Assembly (NCBI RefSeq): GCF_000374285.1
Contig: NZ_KB893937.1
Coordinates: forward strand, 1-64,000
Origin: Actinobacillus capsulatus DSM 19761
GTDB taxonomy: Bacteria > Pseudomonadota > Gammaproteobacteria > Enterobacterales > Pasteurellaceae
Direction: 5' to 3'
DNA: 64,000 nt
In this document: one piece after another, positions 49,149 through 59,457 of the stretch
Layout: every line of letters begins with the position of its first letter
Numbering within the stretch: the first letter of the stretch is position 1
Notes under the pieces: model-generated
Told to the model about the DNA's origin: nothing
Database searches by the model: none
What the model saw: the letters and a program-made list of their open reading frames with translations, nothing else
Position numbers and translations under genes: made by a program

Positions 49149-50084
49149 TTAGCTTGAGAATTCCATAATACCGGACACTTTGCCTTCGTCATTTAGCGCA
49201 ATAAGCGAATGGATATGCAATTCTTTCATCATTTCTTCCGCTTTTGCTAAATAAGTATTGTCCGAAATGGTTTTCGGATTTTTAGACATAATTTGTGCCG
49301 CTGTTTTCGTCAGACTCCCTGCGCCGAATTGAGCGAGCGCACGACGAATGTCACCATCAGTAATAATGCCATGTAAGTCTTCATTTTGCATAATCAGTGC
49401 AACCCCCATTCTGCCTTCATTCATCACACTTAAAATCGTGCTGAAATCCGCATTTGGTTGTGCGATCGGCAACTTAGTTTGCATCACATCTTTCACTCGA
49501 TTGAGTAATTTACGTCCTAAGCTACCGCCCGGATGGAAACGGGCAAAATCTTCCGCTTTAAAATCACGTGCGTTAATTAATGCAATCGCCAGCGCATCGC
49601 CTAGCGCCATAGTCACTAGTGTCGATGTAGTTGGGGCAAGATTATTTGGGCAGGCCTCTCGTTCAACACAGATATTGAGAATTAAATTAGCGTGTTGAGC
49701 GAGCGTTGAATTCGGATTGCCGGTCATCGCAATAATTTTGTTGCCAAAACTTTTTAGGCTTGGTAATAATTTAATGACATCGTCCGTTTCGCCGCTATTG
49801 GAGATCAAAATGACAATATCAATCGGTTTTAACATCCCTAAATCGCCATGAAATGCTTCGGTCGGATGCAAATAAAAACTTGGTGTACCGGTTGAAGCAA
49901 AAGTTGCCACCATTTTTTGTCCGACTAAGCCGGATTTACCGATACCCGCAACCACGACACGCCCTTCGCAATTTAAAATCATTTCAATTGCTTGATTAAA
50001 TGTGCTGTCTAAACGCTGATTAAGCTGGTTAATTGCTTGGGTATAAAGGCTGAGAGTTTCGTTTGCGCTCACTAAGTAATTCAT
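49149..50084 (-). CDS. kdsD: Arabinose-5-phosphate isomerase (KpsF/GutQ family)
   Basis: Interconverts ribulose-5-phosphate and arabinose-5-phosphate, the first step toward Kdo for LPS (or capsule). 311 residues: N-terminal SIS domain (about 35-180; GIGKSGLVGQKMVATFASTGTPS, ISNSGETDDVIKLLP) and two CBS domains (about 205-311; VMQTKLPIA, IMSKNPKTI). Without kps or capsule genes nearby, LPS use (KdsD) is more likely than KpsF, but the family does not separate cleanly by sequence. Confidence 0.9.
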   Translation of the reverse strand: MNYLVSANETLSLYTQAINQLNQRLDSTFNQAIEMILNCEGRVVVAGIGKSGLVGQKMVATFASTGTPSFYLHPTEAFHGDLGMLKPIDIVILISNSGETDDVIKLLPSLKSFGNKIIAMTGNPNSTLAQHANLILNICVEREACPNNLAPTTSTLVTMALGDALAIALINARDFKAEDFARFHPGGSLGRKLLNRVKDVMQTKLPIAQPNADFSTILSVMNEGRMGVALIMQNEDLHGIITDGDIRRALAQFGAGSLTKTAAQIMSKNPKTISDNTYLAKAEEMMKELHIHSLIALNDEGKVSGIMEFSS

Positions 50085-50211
50085 ATTTGTTCCTAAATGG
50101 CAAAATAGAAGTTAATTCGTAATATTATACACAAAGCAAAATAAAACCGCTTGTTTTGCGCTAACGTTAGCGGAACAAGTGGTTAAATTTTCCGGAAATT
50201 TTACTAAAGGC

Positions 50212-51501
50212 TTATTGAGATAAAAGCAGATTCGCTAGGGTTTTCATACCTAAACCGGTCGCGCCGGCTGCCCATAAATCACTTGCTGTTTTACGAAAAG
50301 TCGCAGAAGCATCAATATGTAACCAATTTCGTGCGTAATCTTTAACAAAGTACGATAAAAATGCAGTTGCGGTACTTGCACCGGCAACGACCGGCACCGA
50401 TCCGATATTGGCAATATCGGCAAACGAAGATGAAATTTGTGAACGATGAAATGATTCAAATGGTAAACGCCAGAACGGTTCGTTTTCCGCTTTTGCTGCA
50501 TTAAATAAGTGAGCAGTTAATTCATCATCCATAGAAAGTACCGAATGATAGTCATTGCCGACCGCAACTTTTGCAGCACCGGTTAAGGTTGCCGCATCAA
50601 TGATAAATTTCGCATTTTGCTCACTTGCTTCAATTAGACCATCTGCTAATACTAAGCGGCCTTCCGCATCAGTATTAAGGACTTCTGCACTAACACCGTT
50701 GCGATATTTGATAATATCGCCTAATTTAAATGCAGTACTGCTTACCATATTTTCTGCACAGCATAGGTAGAGTTTTACACGTTGTGTTAAGCCTCGACTG
50801 ATCGCAAAACCTAATGCACCGGTCAATAAGGCCGCACCGCCCATATCGGTACGCATCGTACTCATTGAGTCACTCGGCTTAATGCTATAACCGCCAGTAT
50901 CGAAGGTAATCCCTTTACCAACTAAACAAGCAAGCACCGGTGCATTAATATCACCGATTGGATTGAAATCTAATTTGAGCAATGCCGGTTTATTTGCCGA
51001 GCCTTTACCTACCGTCCAAATACCATGATAGCCCTGTTGTTTTAACGCTTCACCACTAATAATTTCAGCGGATACTGCATTTTTACCAAGATATTGCTCG
51101 GCTTGTTTGCCAATAAACTCCGCCGCTTTTTGAGCTAAACGCTCAGGGGTAAGCGTTTCGGAAGATTCGTTAATCAAAGAGCGTGTAAAGCTAGAGCAGT
51201 ACACACGCGCATCAAATTCCGCTTGTTGTTCGGCTAAGTCGGGGTAACTTACTGTTCCGGTATTGCGGACACTGATAAAACCTTGATGGAATGCCCAACA
51301 CTCTTCTAAGCCCCAATCAAGACCGGTAAGCACAGCATTCAAAATGCCTTGATTTTTAATTTTACGGGCAGCACATTGAATAGTCGTTAACGGATCTTTT
51401 TGCAGGTGAATTGTCATACCTTGTTCATTGGCAGACAGAATTGCATTTTTGCCCCACTGCTCAGGAGCGGCTTGTTGTGATAATGTGATTCGCATTGCCA
51501 T
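50212..51501 (-). CDS. pepB: Aminopeptidase PepB
   Basis: Leucyl-aminopeptidase-family (M17) metallo-exopeptidase of the cytosol, favouring acidic N-terminal residues. 429 residues, matching E. coli PepB (427). The catalytic segment is [16 protein letters not shown], with metal ligands in [32 protein letters not shown] precedes ATG 51501; ATG 51495 is a possible alternative. It stands alone, with an uptake-signal-like palindrome (50146-50187) separating it from kdsD. Confidence 0.93.
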   Translation of the reverse strand: MAMRITLSQQAAPEQWGKNAILSANEQGMTIHLQKDPLTTIQCAARKIKNQGILNAVLTGLDWGLEECWAFHQGFISVRNTGTVSYPDLAEQQAEFDARVYCSSFTRSLINESSETLTPERLAQKAAEFIGKQAEQYLGKNAVSAEIISGEALKQQGYHGIWTVGKGSANKPALLKLDFNPIGDINAPVLACLVGKGITFDTGGYSIKPSDSMSTMRTDMGGAALLTGALGFAISRGLTQRVKLYLCCAENMVSSTAFKLGDIIKYRNGVSAEVLNTDAEGRLVLADGLIEASEQNAKFIIDAATLTGAAKVAVGNDYHSVLSMDDELTAHLFNAAKAENEPFWRLPFESFHRSQISSSFADIANIGSVPVVAGASTATAFLSYFVKDYARNWLHIDASATFRKTASDLWAAGATGLGMKTLANLLLSQ

Positions 51502-51560
51502 AAATAAGATTCCTATTGAATGAAAGTTTTTATATCGTAGCTAAATTTAAATTAACGAGA

Positions 51561-52940
51561 TTATAAATTACCAAGTGCATCTAGCGCATCACTTAATTTT
51601 TTAACCCCAATCACTTCCATATCTTTTATCGGCTTTTTCGGCATATTACCAAACGGTACAATCGCACGTTTAAAACCGTGTTTTGCCGCTTCGCTAATAC
51701 GTTCTTGGCCGCTTGGCACCGGACGAATTTCGCCAGCAAGCCCTACTTCACCAAAAATTACTAAGTCCTGTGGTAACGGGCGATTTCTAAAACTTGAGAT
51801 CAAGGCCAAAATTAAAGCAAGATCGGCACTGGTCTCTGTGACTTTTACGCCCCCAACAACGTTAACAAAAACATCTTGGTCAGACATTTGTAGCCCACCA
51901 TGGCGGTGGAGTACAGCAAGTAAGAGCGATAAGCGATTATGATCTAAACCGACAGCCACACGACGTGGATTTGCAAGCATTGAATGATCAACAAGCGCTT
52001 GAATTTCAACTAATAACGGACGAGTCCCTTCCCAAAGAACCATAACAGAACTGCCTGAAACCAATTCATCACTACGGCTTAAAAAAATAGCGGATGGATT
52101 TTTAACTTCTCGTAAACCTTGTTCAGTCATAGCAAACACACCAAGTTCATTTACCGCGCCGAATCGGTTTTTTTGGCTTCGTAATGTTCTGAAACGTGAA
52201 TCAGATTCACCTTCTAGCAATAATGAGGCATCAATAGCGTGTTCCAACACTTTTGGGCCGGCAAGCGTACCGTCTTTGGTAACGTGACCGACCATAATAA
52301 TTGCCACTTGGCGTGTTTTCGCATATCGGGTAAGAAATGATGCGCATTCTCGTACTTGAGCAACAGAACCCGGCGAGGATTGAATATCGGATAAATGCAT
52401 CACTTGAATAGAGTCAATTACCATTAATTTAGGTTTTTCTTGGTCAGCAATATTGCAAATATGTTCGACAGATGTTTCCGAAAGCATTTTCAGATTATCA
52501 GTTGGTAGCCCTAAACGATTAGCACGCATTGCAACCTGTTGTAATGATTCTTCACCGGTGACATAGAGCGTCGGTAGCATTTTTGATAAGCCGCACATCA
52601 CTTGCAGTAATAGTGTCGATTTTCCCGCGCCGGGATGTCCCCCAATGAGAATAGCAGAACCGGGAACCACTCCACCGCCGAGTACACGATCAAGCTCATT
52701 AAACCCACTACTAAAACGAGGCACTTCTTGTAAGCTGATTTCGGAAAGTGTTTGTACCTTGCCTGATGTTTCTCCGGCATAACCGCTGAATCGGTCATTT
52801 TTGCTTGATTCTTTACTAGAGATTAAGCGAACTTCACTAATTGTGTTCCATGCTTTGCACTCTTTGCATTGTCCCATCCAGCGAGAATATTCTGCGCCGC
52901 AATCGTTACATACGTAAGCCGTTTTCGGTGCTTTTGCCAT
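51561..52940 (-). CDS. radA: DNA repair protein RadA
   Basis: RecA-related helicase that extends D-loops and branch-migrates recombination intermediates; also important in natural transformation. 459 residues: N-terminal zinc finger (YVCNDCGAEYSRWMGQCKEC), Walker A GGHPGAGKSTLLLQ, the RadA signature KNRFG, and a C-terminal Lon-like domain (VNVVGGVKVTETSADLALILAL). It is divergent from the type IV pilus operon, next to the CRP-S site. Confidence 0.96.
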   Translation of the reverse strand: MAKAPKTAYVCNDCGAEYSRWMGQCKECKAWNTISEVRLISSKESSKNDRFSGYAGETSGKVQTLSEISLQEVPRFSSGFNELDRVLGGGVVPGSAILIGGHPGAGKSTLLLQVMCGLSKMLPTLYVTGEESLQQVAMRANRLGLPTDNLKMLSETSVEHICNIADQEKPKLMVIDSIQVMHLSDIQSSPGSVAQVRECASFLTRYAKTRQVAIIMVGHVTKDGTLAGPKVLEHAIDASLLLEGESDSRFRTLRSQKNRFGAVNELGVFAMTEQGLREVKNPSAIFLSRSDELVSGSSVMVLWEGTRPLLVEIQALVDHSMLANPRRVAVGLDHNRLSLLLAVLHRHGGLQMSDQDVFVNVVGGVKVTETSADLALILALISSFRNRPLPQDLVIFGEVGLAGEIRPVPSGQERISEAAKHGFKRAIVPFGNMPKKPIKDMEVIGVKKLSDALDALGNL

Positions 52941-53013
52941 TTTGACCTCTATCTGATTTAAACCGATAAAATCATAGCAAAAAACACTGAGTAAATAAAC
53001 AGGTGAGAATTTG

Positions 53014-53036
53014 TTTTTGCGATCCGGATCGAGAAA
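53014..53036 (+). promoter_or_regulatory. CRP-S (Sxy-dependent competence) site upstream of pilA
   Basis: TTTTTGCGATCCGGATCGAGAAA has the competence-type core TGCGA-N6-TCG with flanking T/A tracts, and the centre CGATCCGGATCG is perfectly palindromic. It differs from canonical CRP boxes (TGTGA) as expected for sites needing Sxy. It lies about 95 bp before pilA. pilABCD belongs to this regulon in H. influenzae. Confidence 0.75.
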
Positions 53037-53119
53037 TTGAAGTTCGGTTATCGCATAGATTTAAAACAGCTTGCAAACTAATAGAGCGCAATAAGCGTGG
53101 ACAAAAAAGGAACTTATAG

Positions 53120-53557
53120 ATGAAACACATAATTAAACCGATACAACAGGCATTTACCCTGATTGAATTAATGATTGTGATTGCAATCATTGCAATTTTA
53201 GCAACGGTAGCCATTCCTTCTTATAACAATTACACCAAAAAAGCAGCATTATCCGAACTGTTAGCGGCATCTTCTGCATATAAAACGGATGTAGAAATTT
53301 GTATTTATAACACCGGCGAGACAAAAAGTTGTTCTAGCGGAACGAATGGCATTAAGAATGGTGATGATCTTAAAAATTCTAAGTATTTAGCTTCTGTCTC
53401 GGTAGCTTCCGGAGTCATAACTGTGAATGGTAAGGGAAGTGTAGCAGGATACGGCTATACACTTACACCGGATTATTCAAATAAAACGTTAACTTGGAAA
53501 ACGACTTGTTCAGGAGAAGATAAAAGTTTATTCCCTGCCGCGTTTTGTTCGGAATAA
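53120..53557 (+). CDS. pilA: Type IV pilin (ApfA/PilA)
   Basis: Major or competence pilin. 145 residues: short basic leader ([11 protein letters not shown]), then [27 protein letters not shown], the classic N-methylated hydrophobic helix with Glu5. Four cysteines can form the pilin disulfides ([11 protein letters not shown] and the C-terminal TTC...FC pair). The residue before the cleavage site is Ala, not the usual Gly. First gene of pilABCD (apfABCD in A. pleuropneumoniae). AAAGGAACTTATAG precedes ATG. Confidence 0.93.
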   Translation: MKHIIKPIQQAFTLIELMIVIAIIAILATVAIPSYNNYTKKAALSELLAASSAYKTDVEICIYNTGETKSCSSGTNGIKNGDDLKNSKYLASVSVASGVITVNGKGSVAGYGYTLTPDYSNKTLTWKTTCSGEDKSLFPAAFCSE

Positions 53558-53577
53558 CGGTATAAGGAGGAAATCAA

Positions 53578-54963
53578 ATGCAGTATTCGGTTTGTGATAT
53601 GAACAGCCAGCAGCTATTTGAAATTTCGGAATCGTTATGGCAAAAAAATTGTGATGAAAAACATATTTTGTTGCGTTATTTAGCCATTCCGATTCAAGAG
53701 AATGACGATACGTTATGGCTTGCAATTGATGATATGAATAATTTAAGTGCTTGTGAAATTTTTGCATTTATTGCGCATAAAACAATTGAACCTGTTTTGA
53801 TTTCCTCCGATGAATTGAAGTACTTACTTAATCAACTTTCACCTGAACAACAATCCGTATATGAAGAAACCGAGTTAAATTATCAATCTCCGGATAATTT
53901 AGAACTACTCAATCAAAATGATCCTATTATTCAGATTTTAGATAATTTATTTAAATTTTGCTTAAAGCAAAATGCTTCGGATATTCATTTTGAGCCACAA
54001 AAAGAAAAACTACTGATTAGATTACGTATTGATGGAGTATTGCATATCTATAAAAGTTTATCGTTTAGCTTAGCTAATCGCATTATCACGAGGCTTAAAT
54101 TGCTAGCTAAATTAGATATTAGCGAAACACGTTTACCACAAGACGGCCAATTTAATTTTAAGACGGTAGCTGCTGAAACATTAGATTTTCGTGTATCCAG
54201 TTTACCTACGAGCTTTGGTGAAAAAATCGTTTTACGTTTACAAAAGAATAAACCTACTCATTTCGATTTTTTGGAATTAGGTTTTTCACTGGAACAAAAG
54301 CAATTACTACTTACGGCACTACATCAGCCACAAGGACTGATTCTAGTGACAGGACCAACGGGCAGTGGTAAAAGTATTACGTTATATAGTGCGTTAAATT
54401 ATTTAAATAATAGCGAACGGCATATTCTGACGGCAGAAGACCCGGTTGAAATTGAGATAGAAGGGATTATCCAAACTCAAGTAAATCGTGCTATTCAATT
54501 GGATTTTAGTCAATTACTCAGAACATTTTTACGTCAGGATCCGGACATTATTATGTTGGGTGAAATCCGTGATCGGGAAAGTGCCGAAATTGCATTAAGA
54601 GCAGCGCAAACAGGACATTTAGTGCTTTCTACTTTACATACGAATGATGCGCCGTCTGCGATTGAGCGTTTACTACAATTAGGGATTAAAGAGTATGAGA
54701 TTAAGAATTCGTTGCAACTGATTATCGCACAGCGTTTATTACGTAAACGTTGTCCGCAATGTGGCGGAAAAGGATGTGATAACTGTTATCACGGTTATAA
54801 AGGGCGAACGGGAATTTACCAATTACTTGCGAAACAAGGTAAATTTTTTGAAAAATCAACCGCTTATTTGGATTATGACAGCTTACGAGCCAGTGCCGAA
54901 CAAAAGTTAGCGGCTAACATAACAACAGTAGACGAAGTAAAGCGGGTGTTAGGTGATGGTTAG
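53578..54963 (+). CDS. pilB: Type IV pilus assembly ATPase PilB
   Basis: Cytoplasmic hexameric ATPase driving pilus extension. 461 residues. Walker A GPTGSGKSITLYSAL, an Asp box (ILTAEDPVEIEIEG), His box (TGHLVLSTLHTNDAP) and a tetracysteine zinc motif (CPQCGGKGCDNC) are present. It lies 20 bp after pilA, with AAGGAGGAAATC before ATG. The end overlaps pilC. Confidence 0.95.
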   Translation: MQYSVCDMNSQQLFEISESLWQKNCDEKHILLRYLAIPIQENDDTLWLAIDDMNNLSACEIFAFIAHKTIEPVLISSDELKYLLNQLSPEQQSVYEETELNYQSPDNLELLNQNDPIIQILDNLFKFCLKQNASDIHFEPQKEKLLIRLRIDGVLHIYKSLSFSLANRIITRLKLLAKLDISETRLPQDGQFNFKTVAAETLDFRVSSLPTSFGEKIVLRLQKNKPTHFDFLELGFSLEQKQLLLTALHQPQGLILVTGPTGSGKSITLYSALNYLNNSERHILTAEDPVEIEIEGIIQTQVNRAIQLDFSQLLRTFLRQDPDIIMLGEIRDRESAEIALRAAQTGHLVLSTLHTNDAPSAIERLLQLGIKEYEIKNSLQLIIAQRLLRKRCPQCGGKGCDNCYHGYKGRTGIYQLLAKQGKFFEKSTAYLDYDSLRASAEQKLAANITTVDEVKRVLGDG

Positions 54964-56149
54964 TATTTTTGAATTTCACTGGAAAGCGAAGAATCGTTTC
55001 CAACAAAAACAAAGCGGTATTTTATTAGCCCAAAATCATGCTGAGGCAGAACAAAAGCTCTTGGCAAAAGGTTATCAAGATATTCATATTCAACGCAATT
55101 TTACTTTTGCTCGACATCCTAAAGCAGATGAAATTACTCAATTTATTACGCAATTAGCATTATTGATTAACGCTTCCATTCCTTTTAAACAAGCGTTAAT
55201 GATGCAGCAGGAAAATTGTACGAATATTAAATTATATCAGTGGCTACTTGCTTTGAATGCTGCTGTGACATCCGGATATAGTTTTTCTGCAAGTTTAGCG
55301 AAATTAGGGCGTTATTTTTCTAAGCAAGAAATCCAATTAATTCGTATTGGTGAACAAAGTGGTAAATTAGGTACTGTTTTGGATAATCTTGCTAAAACAC
55401 GTAGCCAGTCCGAAAAATTAACGAAAAAAGTTAGAAAAATTATGTTTTATCCGCTGATTGTGTTAGTCATTTCATGTGTATTGACTCTAGGGCTGTTAGT
55501 ATTCATTGTGCCTCAATTTGCCGACTTATATATGGATAAAGCGCAAAATTTACCATGGCTAACGTCATTATTGTTTTCTCTCTCTGCGTTTCTACGACAA
55601 GATGGGGTATTCCTATGCTGTAGTAGTATAGTAGTCGCTGGGGTGTTGCTCTTTTTTGTAAAAAAATTCGGAAATTTGACCGCTTGTCAGATGCGTCTTT
55701 TGTCCTATATTCCTTTTTTTAATCAAGTTACTCGTTACACAAGAATTATCTTCTTTAGCCAGAATCTTGCGTTAATGTTAAGTGCTCATCTGCATTTAGA
55801 GGTTGCCTTAAACGCTTTTTTATCCGAGAGAATGCATGATCGGTTTTTACAGCAACAAATAAAGTTGACGTTATCTTTATTAAAACAAGGGTATAAATTT
55901 TCGGAAGGACTAAATCCGGCTATCTTCACTTCGCAAGTGGTACAAATGATAACGATAGGAGAGAAAAGTGCTAATTTAGCAGCGATGTGTACACATATTA
56001 GCGATATTTATCAGCTGAAATTAGATTATCAAATAGATTTGCTTTCACAATTACTGGAGCCGATTTTAATGCTACTTATGGGGATTATTATTGGCACGGT
56101 TTTAATTGGGCTCTATTTGCCGATTTTTGATTTGGGGGGACTCGTGTAA
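54956..56149 (+). CDS. pilC: Type IV pilus inner-membrane platform protein PilC
   Basis: Inner-membrane protein on which PilB turns to insert pilin subunits. 397 residues from ATG 54956 (a GTG lies one codon earlier). Two GspF/T2SSF domains are present, each with the GE motif (LIRIGEQSGKLGTVLDNLA; MITIGEKSANLAAMC), with membrane helices near residues 160-185, 205-225 and 365-390. It overlaps pilB by 8 bases and abuts pilD. Confidence 0.93.
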   Translation: MVSIFEFHWKAKNRFQQKQSGILLAQNHAEAEQKLLAKGYQDIHIQRNFTFARHPKADEITQFITQLALLINASIPFKQALMMQQENCTNIKLYQWLLALNAAVTSGYSFSASLAKLGRYFSKQEIQLIRIGEQSGKLGTVLDNLAKTRSQSEKLTKKVRKIMFYPLIVLVISCVLTLGLLVFIVPQFADLYMDKAQNLPWLTSLLFSLSAFLRQDGVFLCCSSIVVAGVLLFFVKKFGNLTACQMRLLSYIPFFNQVTRYTRIIFFSQNLALMLSAHLHLEVALNAFLSERMHDRFLQQQIKLTLSLLKQGYKFSEGLNPAIFTSQVVQMITIGEKSANLAAMCTHISDIYQLKLDYQIDLLSQLLEPILMLLMGIIIGTVLIGLYLPIFDLGGLV

Positions 56150-56823
56150 TGGAAGCAGTCAAATTTAATCAATTTTTTGCGACTATGATTGCATTCTTAT
56201 TTGCATTTTGGTGTAAACGATCAGTCAAATTATTTGCTAATCATATTAATCAACAAGTTTATCAAGAATACAGTAGTTTACTGCCTCCTATACACAGTTA
56301 TGATTATTTTAAGCAGCATTCACAATTGCAGCCCAAACAAAGTGATTGGTCTAATTATTTCTTCTGGATTTTTCCATTACTTGCATTTCATATTCCTTCA
56401 ACAATACTCGCATTTTTATTGATGATTTTGCTATTTTTGAGTGTGTTGGATTATTGTTACTATTTGACCGATATTCGTTATGTCGCAGTACTGTTTGTTT
56501 TAGTGCTTGCCTATGATCCAGTTACGGCACATATTGATACTTTACTGAGCTGTTTATTATTTTTTATCTGTCTGCATTATGGGATGTTGTGGCTCTGGAA
56601 GAAAGAAGCATTTGGTATAGGTGATAGCTTAGTGATTAGCTCAATTTCTCCTTTGTTTAATATTGATGATATGTTGAAGTTAATCTTATTGGCTTGTGTT
56701 TCCGGTTGTATTTATTATTTTGGCTATCAAGCTATAATGAAGCATAATTTAGCAAAATTACCCTTTATTCCTTTTATTAGCTTTTCGACTTTCGTACTAA
56801 TTATTGATAGAATTTATGTCTAA
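56149..56823 (+). CDS. pilD: Prepilin peptidase PilD
   Basis: Aspartic membrane protease that removes the pilin leader (and normally N-methylates the new end). 224 residues, shorter than P. aeruginosa PilD (290). The catalytic aspartates look intact: Asp159 in the GIGD motif (GxGD), and Asp101 or Asp108 in LDYCYYLTDIRY. The N-terminal CxxC zinc segment of larger PilDs is absent, as in other Pasteurellaceae. It starts at the last base of pilC and closes the pil operon. Confidence 0.9.
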   Translation: MEAVKFNQFFATMIAFLFAFWCKRSVKLFANHINQQVYQEYSSLLPPIHSYDYFKQHSQLQPKQSDWSNYFFWIFPLLAFHIPSTILAFLLMILLFLSVLDYCYYLTDIRYVAVLFVLVLAYDPVTAHIDTLLSCLLFFICLHYGMLWLWKKEAFGIGDSLVISSISPLFNIDDMLKLILLACVSGCIYYFGYQAIMKHNLAKLPFIPFISFSTFVLIIDRIYV

Positions 56824-57653
<830 letters not shown>

Positions 57654-57665
57654 CTAATAACGATG

Positions 57666-57724
57666 ACGGAAGCTATTGCAAATTTATCATAAAATTTAAC
57701 TGCTTGTAGTAGCTTCCGTTTTTA
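57666..57724 (+). terminator. Terminator after yacG
   Basis: ACGGAAGCTA and TAGCTTCCGT enclose an uptake-signal-like interior and are followed by TTTTATT. Confidence 0.65.
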
Positions 57725-57729
57725 TTCCT

Positions 57730-58755
57730 CTATTCAAAATAGGCTGAAAAGCGTTCTAACTCCAACCAAATTTCATCACTAAAGTCTTGTTTTACTTGCT
57801 TTTCCAATTCCGCCAAGCATTGAATAAGTTGATATAGCTTTTTATAAGTTAAGCGCCGCACGACCGTTTGATAAAAAGGACGGCGATTTTGCCAGACCTT
57901 CAAACGGTCAAATTCTGCACGTAAATTACCCATATATAATGGTTGATTGCTATTTTGTACCGGTTGCGGAGAGCGGGTTATTTCCAGTAGCACCAGTAGC
58001 TCTTTTTGAATAATACGTAACAAGACAACCGGTTGAACTTCCTCATTTTGTAGGTGCTTTAAAATGCGTTCCGAACGGGCAATTTTTCCTTCTAATAACG
58101 CATCAATCCATTGAAACGGTGAAAATTGTGCAGATTGTTCTACTACTTCTTTAGCACGAGCCAGTGAAATTTTTCCGTCGTTAAAACGGAGTTGCAGCAT
58201 CTGTAATGCTTGTTTTAGCGCCAATAAATTTCCTTCATAGCTATAACAGAGCAATTGAATGGCTTTCGGCTCAATCTGTAGTTCCATCGCTTTGGCTCGT
58301 TGTAAAAGCCAGTTTGGTAATTTTGCAATTTCCGGTGTTTGGCAATTGACTTGCACAGTTTGCGCTTCAATTTGGCTAAACCATGCTTGTTTTTCCATTG
58401 CCTTACTGAATTTCGGCAAGCAGAGAACCAACAATAGATCCGGATGGCTAAAACGGCATAACTCGGCGACATTCTTCATTTGTGCTGCAGTTGGCATTTC
58501 CGGCAGGTTGATAATAATAATTTGGCGGTTAAAGAACAAACCGTTTGATTGTGCCGCCTCAAAAAGATCTTCCCATCTAGTGTCATTTGCAATGCTAACT
58601 TCTTGTTTTTCATCGAAATCTGCTAAACGAGCAGATTGTACGATGTGATCTTTACTTTCGTTAGTTAGTAGAAGATCGTTACCTGTCAGTAGATAGAAAG
58701 GGGAGAGACTTTTTGATAAAACGTTAGGAAGTGCTTCAGGGAAAACTTTTTGCAT
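57730..58755 (-). CDS. holA: DNA polymerase III delta subunit
   Basis: Subunit of the clamp loader that opens the beta clamp. 341 residues from ATG 58755 (MQKVFPEALPNVLSKSLSPFYLLTGNDLLL); a GTG 12 bases upstream is less likely. The N-terminal AAA+-like domain lacks Walker motifs, as expected, and a C-terminal collar domain follows. It sits at the end of the leuS-lptE-holA cluster, the order known in enteric bacteria. Confidence 0.93.
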   Translation of the reverse strand: MQKVFPEALPNVLSKSLSPFYLLTGNDLLLTNESKDHIVQSARLADFDEKQEVSIANDTRWEDLFEAAQSNGLFFNRQIIIINLPEMPTAAQMKNVAELCRFSHPDLLLVLCLPKFSKAMEKQAWFSQIEAQTVQVNCQTPEIAKLPNWLLQRAKAMELQIEPKAIQLLCYSYEGNLLALKQALQMLQLRFNDGKISLARAKEVVEQSAQFSPFQWIDALLEGKIARSERILKHLQNEEVQPVVLLRIIQKELLVLLEITRSPQPVQNSNQPLYMGNLRAEFDRLKVWQNRRPFYQTVVRRLTYKKLYQLIQCLAELEKQVKQDFSDEIWLELERFSAYFE

Positions 58756-58757
58756 AT

Positions 58758-58858
58758 TGAAAACCACGGATTACACGGATAAACACGGATTGCCGGTTTG
58801 CAAAAAAGCGCAAGAATTTAACCGCTTGCTTGCGTGAAATCCGTGTTATCTGTGGTTA
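58758..58858. repeat. Inverted intergenic repeat between lptE and holA
   Basis: AACCACGGATTACACGGAT...ACACGGATT on one side and GAAATCCGTGTTATCTGTGGTT on the other are near complements, enclosing AAGCGCAAG...CTTGCTTGCG. The motif ACCACNGATNACACGGATT is a recurrent intergenic repeat in many bacteria. Confidence 0.6.
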
Positions 58859-58863
58859 ATGAA

Positions 58864-59358
58864 TTATTTAGCTTGATTTAATTCTTTATGTAAGCCAGCC
58901 ATTTTGATGATAAGTTGGCGAGAAGCTTGCTCATACATATCTTTCATAATCATTTCTTGCTCAGCCGATTTTGCCAATGCAGCACGAGAGTCATCAAAGA
59001 AAGTACGGTGAACGGAAACCTCTAACGGATATGCACCTTTTTTCGGTACATCCACGATTGCTTGTACATTTAACGTTAGTAATTTTTCCGCTTCACGTGC
59101 TTGTTTAAACACTGAAACGACTTTACTGCTGCTTGAAGCACCAACAAGACGTAATTTAGCGACGCCTTCTGTAGCAGAAACTAATTTCACATCATTAAGC
59201 TGTAACTGATGGCGTAATGTACGTGACATATCGCTATGCTGATCAGCACTTTCAAATGTCAGTATACGCAAATCTTGCGGCAGAACTTCATTGTTTTTGA
59301 AGTGCCAACTGCAAGCGGTTAAACCGAGAATTGCTAACAGCGTGAGTTTTTTTAACAT
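58864..59358 (-). CDS. lptE: LPS assembly lipoprotein LptE
   Basis: Outer-membrane lipoprotein that plugs the LptD barrel and helps insert LPS. 164 residues. The lipobox LGLTAC gives a lipidated Cys16, followed by SWHFKNNEVLPQDLRILTFES. It lies 99 bp after leuS, in the usual place, and precedes holA. Sequence conservation is low in this family, so identity rests on lipobox, size and position. Confidence 0.88.
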   Translation of the reverse strand: MLKKLTLLAILGLTACSWHFKNNEVLPQDLRILTFESADQHSDMSRTLRHQLQLNDVKLVSATEGVAKLRLVGASSSSKVVSVFKQAREAEKLLTLNVQAIVDVPKKGAYPLEVSVHRTFFDDSRAALAKSAEQEMIMKDMYEQASRQLIIKMAGLHKELNQAK

Positions 59359-59457
59359 TGGGAACTCCCATTTAAATTCGTTTGTAGGAGGTACTGGGTA
59401 CGCCCTTTTCCATCATAATCTACAAATAAAGGGCGAATACAGTTCGCCCCTATGCTA

